A stretch of 19,724 nt of DNA from contig NW_003146352.1 of NCBI RefSeq assembly GCF_000003605.2, forward strand, positions 1 to 19,724, written 5' to 3'. Under the pieces are notes generated by a model. That model was not told the DNA's origin and searched no databases. It saw nothing but the letters and a program-made list of their open reading frames with translations. Source of the DNA: Saccoglossus kowalevskii. Its lineage: Eukaryota > Hemichordata > Enteropneusta > Harrimaniidae. Numbering within the stretch: the stretch's first letter is position 1; every line of letters begins with the position of its first letter. Positions 10,517 through 19,254 of the stretch are shown here, in pieces. Both the position numbers and the translations under genes were made by a program.

Positions 10517-11074
10517 TATGGCTTCCCCATTTGCTAATCAGTGTGGCTATGGCTTCCCCATTCACTCATCAGTGTGGCTATGGCTTCCCCATTGGCTCAT
10601 CAGTGTGGCTATGGCTTCCCCATTCACTCATCAGTGTGGCTATGGCTTCCCCATTTGCTCATCAGTGTGACTATGGCTTCCCCATTCACTCATCAGTGTG
10701 GCTATGGCTTCCCCATTCGCTCATCAGTGTGGCTATGGCTTCCCCATTCGCTCATCAGTGTGGCTATGGCTTCCCCATTCGCTCATCAGTGTGGCTATGG
10801 CTTCCCCATTCACTCATCAGTGTGGCTATGGGTTCCCCATTCACTCATCAGTGTGGCTATGGCTTCCCCATTTGCTCATCAGTGTGGCTATGGCTTCCCC
10901 ATTCACTCATCAGTGTGGCTATGGCTTCCCCATTTGCTCATCAGTGTGGCTATGGCTTCCCCATTCACTCATCAGTGTGGCTATGGCTTCCCCATTCACT
11001 CATCAGTGTGGCTATGGCTTCCCCATTTGCTCATCAGTGTGGCTATGGCTTCCCCATTCGCTCATCAGTGTGGC
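10517..11074 (+). repeat. taatcag / GG / triple-CG module, copy 1
   Basis: A taatcag monomer (10517) is followed by CA, GG (10579), CA, then a gtgtgac TG-type monomer (10641) lacking the ccgc change that the other copies have at this place. Three consecutive CG-type monomers follow (10703-10795), then a tatgggttcc monomer (10827) shared only with 17541. Equivalent modules start at 12315, 17231 and 18759. Confidence 0.88.
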
Positions 11075-12004
11075 TATGGCTTCCCCATTCACTCATCAGT
11101 GTGGCTATGGCTTCCCCATTTGCTCATCAGTGTGGCTATGGCTTCCCCATTCACTCATCAGTGTGGCTATGGCTTCCCCATTTGCTCATCAGTGTGGCTA
11201 TGGCTTCCCCATTCACTCATCAGTGTGGCTATGGCTTCCCCATTTGCTCATCAGTGTGGCTATGGCTTTCCCATTCACTCATCAGTGTGGCTATGGCTTC
11301 CCCATTCACTCATCAGTGTGGCTATGGCTTCCCCATTCGCTCATCAGTGTGGCTATGGCTTCCCCATTTGCTCATCAGTGTGGCTATGGCTTCCCCATTT
11401 GCTCATCAGTGTGGCTATGGCTTCCCCATTTGCTCATCAGTGTGGCTATGGCTTCCCCATTCACTCATCAGTGTGACTATGGCTTCCCCATTCGCTCATC
11501 AGTGTGGCTATGTCTTCCCCATTCACTCATCAGTGTGACTATGGCTTCCCCATTTGCTCATCAGTGTGGCTATGGCTTCCCCATTCGCTCATCAGTGTGG
11601 CTATGTCTTCCCCATTCACTCATCAGTGTGGCTATGTCTTCCCCATTTGCTCATCAGTGTGGCTATGGCTTCCCCATTCACTCATCAGTGTGGCTATGGC
11701 TTCCCCATTCGCTCATCAGTGTGGCTATGGCTTCCCCATTCACTCATCAGTGTGGCTATGGCTTCCCCATTTGCTCATCAGTGTGGCTATGGCTTCCCCA
11801 TTCACTCATCAGTGTGGCTATGGCTTCCCCATTCACTCATCAGTGTGACTATGGCTTCCCCATTTGCTCATCAGTGTGGCTATGGCTTCCCCATTCGCTC
11901 ATCAGTGTGGCTATGTCTTCCCCATTCACTCATCAGTGTGGCTATGTCTTCCCCATTTGCTCATCAGTGTGGCTATGGCTTCCCCATTCACTCATCAGTG
12001 TGGC
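11075..12004 (+). repeat. 930-bp duplicated block, copy 2
   Basis: This is the partner of 1180-2109 and differs only by keeping CG at 11493-11494. Positions 11075-11694 (20 monomers) also match 13244-13863, and 11075-11663 match 19131-19719. It carries the c9t monomer (11261), gtgtgac monomers (11447, 11509, 11819) and tatgtc pairs at 11602/11633 and 11912/11943. The ten-monomer, 310-bp unit starting at 11509 repeats at 11819. Confidence 0.92.
11509..11973 (+). repeat. 310-bp ten-monomer higher-order unit, second occurrence
   Basis: Gtgtgac monomers at 11509 and 11819 and tatgtc pairs at 11602/11633 and 11912/11943 are each spaced by 310 bp. It lies within the 930-bp block shared with 1180-2109, so the tandem step predates the long-range duplication. 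Confidence 0.85.
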
Positions 12005-13243
12005 TATGGCTTCCCCATTCGCTCATCAGTGTGGCTATGGCTTCCCCATTCACTCATCAGTGTGGCTATGGCTTCCCCATTTGCTCATCAGTGTGGCTAT
12101 GGCTTCCCCATTCATTCATCAGTGTGGCTATGGCTTCCCCATTTGCTCATCAGTGTGGCTATGGCTTCCCCATTCACTCATCAGTGTGGCTATGGCTTCC
12201 CCATTTGCTCATCAGTGTGGCTATGGCTTCCCCATTCACTCATCAGTGTGGCTATGGCTTCCCCATTGGCTCATCAGTGTGGCTATGGCTTCCCCATTCA
12301 CTCATCAGTGTGGCTATGGCTTCCCCATTTGCTAATCAGTGTGGCTATGGCTTCCCCATTCACTCATCAGTGTGGCTATGGCTTCCCCATTGGCTCATCA
12401 GTGTGGCTATGGCTTCCCCATTCACTCATCAGTGTGGCTATGGCTTCCGCATTTGCTCATCAGTGTGACTATGGCTTCCCTATTCACTCATCAGTGTGGC
12501 TATGGCTTCCCCATTCGCTCATCAGTGTGGCTATGGCTTCCCCATTCGCTCATCAGTGTGGCTATGGCTTCCCCATTCGCTCATCAGTGTGGCTATGGCT
12601 TCCCCATTCACTCATCAGTGTGGCTATGGCTTCCCCATTCACTCATCAGTGTGGCTATGGCTTCCCCATTTGCTCATCAGTGTGGCTATGGCTTCCCCAT
12701 TCACTCATCAGTGTGGCTATGGCTTCCCCATTTGCTCATCAGTGTGGCTATGGCTTCCCCATTCACTCATCAGTGTGGCTATGGCTTCCCCATTTGCTCA
12801 TCAGTGTGGCTATGGCTTCCCCATTTGCTCATCAGTGTGGCTATGGCTTCCCCATTTGCTCATCAGTGTGGCTATGGCTTCCCCATTTGCTCATCAGTGT
12901 GGCTATGGCTTCCCCATTCACTCATCAGTGTGACTATGGCTTCCCCATTCGCTCATCAGTGTGGCTATGTCTTCCCCATTCACTCATCAGTGTGACTATG
13001 GCTTCCCCATTTGCTCATCAGTGTGGCTATGGCTTCCCCATTCGCTCATCAGTGTGGCTATGTTTCCCCATTCACTCATCAGTGTGGCTATGTCTTCCCC
13101 ATTTGCTCATCAGTGTGGCTATGGCTTCCCCATTCACTCATCAGTGTGGCTATGGCTTCCCCATTCGCTCATCAGTGTGGCTATGGCTTCCCCATTCACT
13201 CATCAGTGTGGCTATGGCTTCCCCATTTGCTCATCAGTGTGGC
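12005..13243 (+). repeat. taatcag / ccgc / triple-CG module, copy 2, running into a t-block
   Basis: The segment contains a ttcattc monomer (12098), GG-type monomers (12253, 12377), taatcag (12315) and ccgc plus gtgtgac (12439). A private ccctatt change lies in the monomer at 12470. Three CG-type monomers follow (12501-12593), then four TG-type monomers (12780-12903), gtgtgac monomers at 12904 and 12966, and a tatgtc pair whose first member lost one C (tgtttcccc, 13062-13069). Confidence 0.88.
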
Positions 13244-13863
13244 TATGGCTTCCCCATTCACTCATCAGTGTGGCTATGGCTTCCCCATTTGCTCATCAGT
13301 GTGGCTATGGCTTCCCCATTCACTCATCAGTGTGGCTATGGCTTCCCCATTTGCTCATCAGTGTGGCTATGGCTTCCCCATTCACTCATCAGTGTGGCTA
13401 TGGCTTCCCCATTTGCTCATCAGTGTGGCTATGGCTTTCCCATTCACTCATCAGTGTGGCTATGGCTTCCCCATTCACTCATCAGTGTGGCTATGGCTTC
13501 CCCATTCGCTCATCAGTGTGGCTATGGCTTCCCCATTTGCTCATCAGTGTGGCTATGGCTTCCCCATTTGCTCATCAGTGTGGCTATGGCTTCCCCATTT
13601 GCTCATCAGTGTGGCTATGGCTTCCCCATTCACTCATCAGTGTGACTATGGCTTCCCCATTCGCTCATCAGTGTGGCTATGTCTTCCCCATTCACTCATC
13701 AGTGTGACTATGGCTTCCCCATTTGCTCATCAGTGTGGCTATGGCTTCCCCATTCGCTCATCAGTGTGGCTATGTCTTCCCCATTCACTCATCAGTGTGG
13801 CTATGTCTTCCCCATTTGCTCATCAGTGTGGCTATGGCTTCCCCATTCACTCATCAGTGTGGC
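13244..13863 (+). repeat. 620-bp duplicated block (partner of 11075-11694)
   Basis: Twenty monomers agree with 11075-11694 at an offset of 2,169 bp. They include the c9t monomer (13430), gtgtgac (13616, 13678) and the tatgtc pair (13771/13802). I see no difference between the two. The match breaks at the next monomer, where a GG-type monomer (13864) replaces CG-type (11695). Confidence 0.92.
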
Positions 13864-14267
13864 TATGGCTTCCCCATTGGCTCATCAGTGTGGCTATGGC
13901 TTCCCCCATTCACTCATCAGTGTGGCTATGGCTTCCCCATTTGCTCATCAGTGTGGCTATGGCTTCCCCATTCACTCATCAGTGTGGCTATGGCTTCCCC
14001 ATTGGCTCATCAGTGTGGCTATGGCTTCCCCATTCACTCATCAGTGTGGCTATGGCTTCCTCATTCGCTCATCAGTGTGGCTATGGCTTCCCCATTCACT
14101 CATCAGTGTGGCTATGGCTTCCCCATTTGCTCATCAGTGTGGATATGGCTTCCCCATTCACTCATCAGTGTGGCTATGGCTTCCCCATTTGCTCATCAGT
14201 GTGGCTATGGCTTCCCCATTCACTCATCAGTGTGGCTATGGCTTCCCCATTCGCTCATCAGTGTGGC
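13864..14267 (+). repeat. GG / c31a segment
   Basis: GG-type monomers lie at 13864 and 13989, with a C-run gain at 13903-13907. A tcctc CG-type monomer lies at 14051 and a c31a monomer at 14113. The order resembles the second half of the 682-bp block but lacks the tatgac monomer. Confidence 0.87.
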
Positions 14268-14989
14268 TATGGCTTCCCCATTCACTCATCAGTGTGGCTA
14301 TGGCTTCCCCATTCACTCATCAGTGTGACTATGGCTTCCCCATTCGCTCATCAGTGTGGCTATGGCTTCCCCATTCACTCATCAGTGTGGCTATGGCTTC
14401 CCCATTTGCTCATCAGTGTGGCTATGGCTTCCCCATTTGCTCATCAGTGTGGCTATGCAGGCTATGGCTTCCCCATTCACTCATCAGTGTGGCTATGGCT
14501 TCCCCATTTGCTCATCAGTGTGGCTATGGCTTCCCCAATCGCTCATCAGTGTGGCTATGGCTTCCCCAATGGCTCATCAGTGTGGCTATGGCTTCCCCAT
14601 TCGCTCATCAGTGTGGCTATGGCTTCCCCATTCGCTCATCAGTGTGGCTATGGCTTCCCCAATGGCTCATCAGTGTGGCTATGGCTTCCCCATTTGCTCA
14701 TCAGTGTGGCTATGGCTTCCCCATTTGCTCATCAGTGTGGCTATGGCTTCCCCATTCGCTCATCAGTGTGGCTATGGCTTCCCCATTTGCTCATCAGTGT
14801 GGCTATGGCTTCCCCATTCACTCATCAGTGTGGCTATGGCTTCCCCAATGGCTCATCAATGTGGCTATGGCTTCCCCATTCGCTCATCAATGTGGCTATG
14901 GCTTCCCCATTCGCTCATCAGTGTGGCTATGGCTTCCCCATTTGCTCATCAGTGTGGCTATGGCTTCCCCATTCGCTCATCAGTGTGGC
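14268..14989 (+). repeat. gtgtgac to 9-bp insertion to aatcgctc/AATGG module, copy 2
   Basis: This is the partner of 9237-9741: gtgtgac (14299), 9-bp insertion (14454-14462), aatcgctc (14525), AATGG (14556, 14649). A further AATGG with g25a at 14835 is followed by a CG-type monomer also carrying g25a (14866). That second g25a may reflect a short conversion tract across the two neighbours. Confidence 0.9.
14454..14462 (+). repeat. 9-bp insertion marker, copy 5
   Basis: Identical insertion, 5,031 bp after copy 4, inside a matching flanking block. Confidence 0.95.
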
Positions 14990-15609
14990 TATGGCTTCCC
15001 CATTCTCTCATCAGTGTGGCTATGGCTTCCCCATTTGCTCATCAGTGTGGCTATGGCTTCCCCATTCACTCATCAGTGTGGCTATGGCTTCCCCATTCGC
15101 TCATCAGTGTGGCTATGGCTTCCCCATTTGCTCATCAGTGTGGCTATGGCTTCCCCATTTGCTCATCAGTGTGGCTATGGCTTCCCCATTCACTCATCAG
15201 TGTGGCTATGGCTTCCCCATTCACTCATCAGTGTGGCTATGGCTTCCCCATTCGCTCATCAGTGTGGCTATGGCTTCCCCATTCACTCATCAGTGTGGCT
15301 ATGGCTTCCCCATTTGCTCATCAGTGTGGCTATGGCTTCCCCATTCGCTCATCAGTGTGGCTATGGCTTCCCCATTCACTCATCAGTGTGGCTATGGCTT
15401 CCCCATTTGCTCATCAGTGTGGCTATGGCTTCCCCATTCACTCATCAGTGTGGCTATGGCTTCCCCATTCGCTCATCAGTGTGGCTATGGCTTCCCCATT
15501 CACTCATCAGTGTGGCTATGGCTTCCCCATTTGCTCATCAGTGTGGCTATGGCTTCCCCATTCACTCATCAGTGTGGCTATGGCTTCCCCATTGGCTCAT
15601 CAGTGTGGC
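14990..15609 (+). repeat. CA/TG/CG stretch with few rare markers
   Basis: Twenty monomers alternate CA-type with TG- or CG-types. The first has a private ttctctc form (14990), and a GG-type monomer lies near the end (15579), unusually followed by a CG-type rather than a CA-type monomer. That junction abuts the start of the 682-bp block. Confidence 0.87.
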
Positions 15610-16291
15610 TATGGCTTCCCCATTCGCTCATCAGTGTGGCTATGTCTTCCCCATTCACTCATCAGTGTGGCTATGTCTTCCCCATTTGCTCATCAGTGTG
15701 GCTATGGCTTCCCCATTCACTCATCAGTGTGGCTATGGCTTCCCCATTCGCTCATCAGTGTGGCTATGGCTTCCCCATTCACTCATCAGTGTGGCTATGG
15801 CTTCCCCATTTGCTCATCAGTGTGGCTATGGCTTCCCCATTTGCTCATCAGTGTGGCTATGGCTTCCCCATTTGCTCATCAGTGTGGCTATGGCTTCCCC
15901 ATTTGCTCATCAGTGTGGCTATGGCTTCCCCATTCACTCATCAGTGTGGCTATGGCTTCCCCATTGGCTCATCAGTGTGGCTATGGCTTCCCCATTCACT
16001 CATCAGTGTGGCTATGGCTTCCCCATTCGCTCATCAGTGTGGCTATGGCTTCCCCATTCACTCATCAGTGTGGCTATGGCTTCCCCATTTGCTCATCAGT
16101 GTGGATATGGCTTCCCCATTCACTCATCAGTGTGGCTATGGCTTCCCCATTTGCTCATCAGTGTGGCTATGGCTTCCCCATTCACTCATCAGTGTGGCTA
16201 TGGCTTCCCCATTCGCTCATCAGTGTGGCTATGACTTCCCCATTTGCTCTTCAGTGTGGCTATGGCTTCCCCATTTGCTCATCAGTGTGGC
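15610..16291 (+). repeat. 682-bp duplicated block, copy B
   Basis: This matches 3639-4320 through all 22 monomers: tatgtc pair (15641/15672), four TG-types (15796-15919), GG-type (15951), c31a (16075) and tatgac/ctcttcag (16230). No difference was seen at any class or marker position, so this is one of the most recent long-range exchanges in the window. Confidence 0.92.
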
Positions 16292-16889
16292 TATGGCTTC
16301 CCCATTCACTCATCAGTGTGGCTATGGCTCCCCCATTCACTCATCAGTGTGACTATGGCTTCCCCATTCGCTCATCAGTGTGGCTATGGCTTCCCATTCA
16401 CTCATCAGTGTGGCTATGGCTTCCCCATTTGCTCATCAGTGTGGCTATGGCTTCCCCATTTGCTCATCAATGTGGCTATGCAGGCTATGGCTTCCCCATT
16501 CACTCATCAGTGTGGCTATGGCTTCCCCATTCGTTCATCAGTGTGGCTATGGCTTCCCCATTCACTCATCAGTGTGGCTATGGCTTCCCCATTCGCTCAT
16601 CAGTGTGGCTATGGCTTCCCCCAATGGCTCATCAATGTGGCTATGGCTTCCCCATTCGCTCATCAGTGTGGCTATGGCTTCCCCATTCGCTCATCAGTGT
16701 GGCTATGGCTTCCCCATTTGCTCATCAGTGTGGCTATGGCTTCCCCATTCGCTCATCAGTGTGGCTATGGCTTCCCCAATGGCTCATCAGTGTGGCTATG
16801 GCTTCCCCATTCGCTCATCAGTGTGGCTATGGCTTCCCCAATGGCTCATCAGTGTGGCTATGGCTTCCCCATTTGCTCATCAGTGTGGC
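16292..16889 (+). repeat. Indel-rich 9-bp insertion and AATGG segment
   Basis: This is the most disturbed stretch. It has a gctccccc gtgtgac monomer (16323), a C-run loss (16393-16395), a g25a monomer carrying the 9-bp insertion (16477-16485), a ttcgttc monomer (16517), and a C-run gain (16618-16622) in an AATGG plus g25a monomer. AATGG monomers also lie at 16766 and 16828. The aatcgctc monomer seen after three other insertions is absent. Confidence 0.88.
16477..16485 (+). repeat. 9-bp insertion marker, copy 6
   Basis: Identical insertion. Here the preceding TG-type monomer also carries g25a (catcaatg), unlike the other six. Confidence 0.95.
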
Positions 16890-17726
16890 TATGGCTTCCC
16901 CATTCACTCATCAGTGTGGCTATGGCTTCCCCATTTGCTCATCAGTGTGGCTATGGCTTCCCCATTCACTCATCAGTGTGGCTATGGCTTCCCCATTTGC
17001 TCATCAGTGTGGCTATGGCTTCCCCATTCATTCATCAGTGTGGCTATGGCTTCCCCATTCGCTCATCAGTGTGGCTATGGCTTCCCCATTCACTCATCAG
17101 TGTGGCTATGGCTTCCCCATTTGCTCATCAGTGTGGCTATGGCTTCCCCATTCACTCATCAGTGTGGCTATGGCTTCCCCATTGGCTCATCAGTGTGGCT
17201 ATGGCTTCCCCATTCACTCATCAGTGTGGCTATGGCTTCCCCATTTGCTAATCAGTGTGGCTATGGCTTCCCCATTCACTCATCAGTGTGGCTATGGCTT
17301 CCCCATTGGCTCATCAGTGTGGCTATGGCTTCCCCATTCACTCATCAGTGTGGCTATGGCTTCCGCATTTGTTCATCAGTGTGACTATGGCTTCCCCATT
17401 CACTCATCAGTGTGGCTATGGCTTCCCCATTCGCTCATCAGTGTGGCTATGGCTTCCCCATTCGCTCATCAGTGTGGCTATGGCTTCCCCATTCGCTCAT
17501 CAGTGTGGCTATGGCTTCCCCATTCACTCATCAGTGTGGCTATGGGTTCCCCATTCACTCATCAGTGTGGCTATGGCTTCCCCATTTGCTCATCAGTGTG
17601 GCTATGGCTTCCCCATTCACTCATCAGTGTGGCTATGGCTTCCCCATTTGCTCATCAGTGTGGCTATGGCTTCCCCATTCACTCATCAGTGTGGCTATGG
17701 CTTCCCCATTTGCTCATCAGTGTGGC
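16890..17726 (+). repeat. taatcag / ccgc / triple-CG module, copy 3
   Basis: Positions 16859-17726 match 18387-19254 at an offset of 1,528 bp. Three differences are visible: TG against CG at monomer 16921, an extra C to T (tttgttc) in the ccgc monomer at 17355, and tatgggttcc at 17541. Markers in order are ttcattc (17014), GG (17169), taatcag (17231), GG (17293), ccgc (17355) and three CG-types (17417-17509). Confidence 0.9.
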
Positions 17727-18386
17727 TATGGCTTCCCCATTTGCTCATCAGTGTGGCTATGCAGGCTATGGCTTCCCCATTCACTCATCAGTGTGGCTAT
17801 GGCTTCCCCATTTGCTCATCAGTGTGGCTATGGCTTCCCCAATCGCTCATCAGTGTGGCTATGGCTTCCCCAATGGCTCATCAGTGTGGCTATGGCTTCC
17901 CCATTCGCTCATCAGTGTGGCTATGGCTTCCCCATTCGCTCATCAGTGTGGCTATGGCTTCCCCAATGGCTCATCAGTGTGGCTATGGCTTCCCCATTTG
18001 CTCATCAGTGTGGCTATGGCTTCCCCATTTGCTCATCAGTGTGGCTATGGCTTCCCCATTCGCTCATCAGTGTGGCTATGGCTTCCCCATTCACTCATCA
18101 GTGTGGCTATGGCTTCCCCATTCGCTCATCAGTGTGGCTATGGCTTCCCCAATGGCTCATCAATGTGGCTATGGCTTCCCCATTCGCTCTTCAGTGTGGC
18201 TATGGCTTCCCCATTCGCTCATCAGTGTGGCTATGGCTTCCCCATTTGCTCATCAGTGTGGCTATGGCTTCCCCATTCACTCATCAGTGTGGCTATGGCT
18301 TCCCCAATGGCTCATCAGTGTGGCTATGGCTTCCCCATTCGCTCATCAGTGTGGCTATGGCTTCCTCATTCACTCATCAGTGTGGC
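17727..18386 (+). repeat. 9-bp insertion to aatcgctc/AATGG module, copy 3
   Basis: The monomer at 17727 carries the last 9-bp insertion. A CA-type and a TG-type follow, then aatcgctc (17829) and AATGG at 17860 and 17953, the same order as 9392-9741 and 14423-14772. AATGG monomers also lie at 18139 (with g25a) and 18294. Private changes are ctcttcag at 18170 and tcctc at 18356. Confidence 0.9.
17758..17766 (+). repeat. 9-bp insertion marker, copy 7
   Basis: Identical insertion, again followed by CA, TG, then aatcgctc (17829), as for copies 4 and 5. Confidence 0.95.
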
Positions 18387-19254
18387 TATGGCTTCCCCAT
18401 TTGCTCATCAGTGTGGCTATGGCTTCCCCATTCACTCATCAGTGTGGCTATGGCTTCCCCATTCGCTCATCAGTGTGGCTATGGCTTCCCCATTCACTCA
18501 TCAGTGTGGCTATGGCTTCCCCATTTGCTCATCAGTGTGGCTATGGCTTCCCCATTCATTCATCAGTGTGGCTATGGCTTCCCCATTCGCTCATCAGTGT
18601 GGCTATGGCTTCCCCATTCACTCATCAGTGTGGCTATGGCTTCCCCATTTGCTCATCAGTGTGGCTATGGCTTCCCCATTCACTCATCAGTGTGGCTATG
18701 GCTTCCCCATTGGCTCATCAGTGTGGCTATGGCTTCCCCATTCACTCATCAGTGTGGCTATGGCTTCCCCATTTGCTAATCAGTGTGGCTATGGCTTCCC
18801 CATTCACTCATCAGTGTGGCTATGGCTTCCCCATTGGCTCATCAGTGTGGCTATGGCTTCCCCATTCACTCATCAGTGTGGCTATGGCTTCCGCATTTGC
18901 TCATCAGTGTGACTATGGCTTCCCCATTCACTCATCAGTGTGGCTATGGCTTCCCCATTCGCTCATCAGTGTGGCTATGGCTTCCCCATTCGCTCATCAG
19001 TGTGGCTATGGCTTCCCCATTCGCTCATCAGTGTGGCTATGGCTTCCCCATTCACTCATCAGTGTGGCTATGGCTTCCCCATTCACTCATCAGTGTGGCT
19101 ATGGCTTCCCCATTTGCTCATCAGTGTGGCTATGGCTTCCCCATTCACTCATCAGTGTGGCTATGGCTTCCCCATTTGCTCATCAGTGTGGCTATGGCTT
19201 CCCCATTCACTCATCAGTGTGGCTATGGCTTCCCCATTTGCTCATCAGTGTGGC
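18387..19254 (+). repeat. taatcag / ccgc / triple-CG module, copy 4
   Basis: This is the partner of 16859-17726. It has a ttcattc monomer (18542), GG-types (18697, 18821), taatcag (18759), ccgc plus gtgtgac (18883) and three CG-types (18945-19037). The 124-bp spacing from the taatcag to the ccgc monomer is the same in the copies at 12315, 17231 and 18759. Confidence 0.9.
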
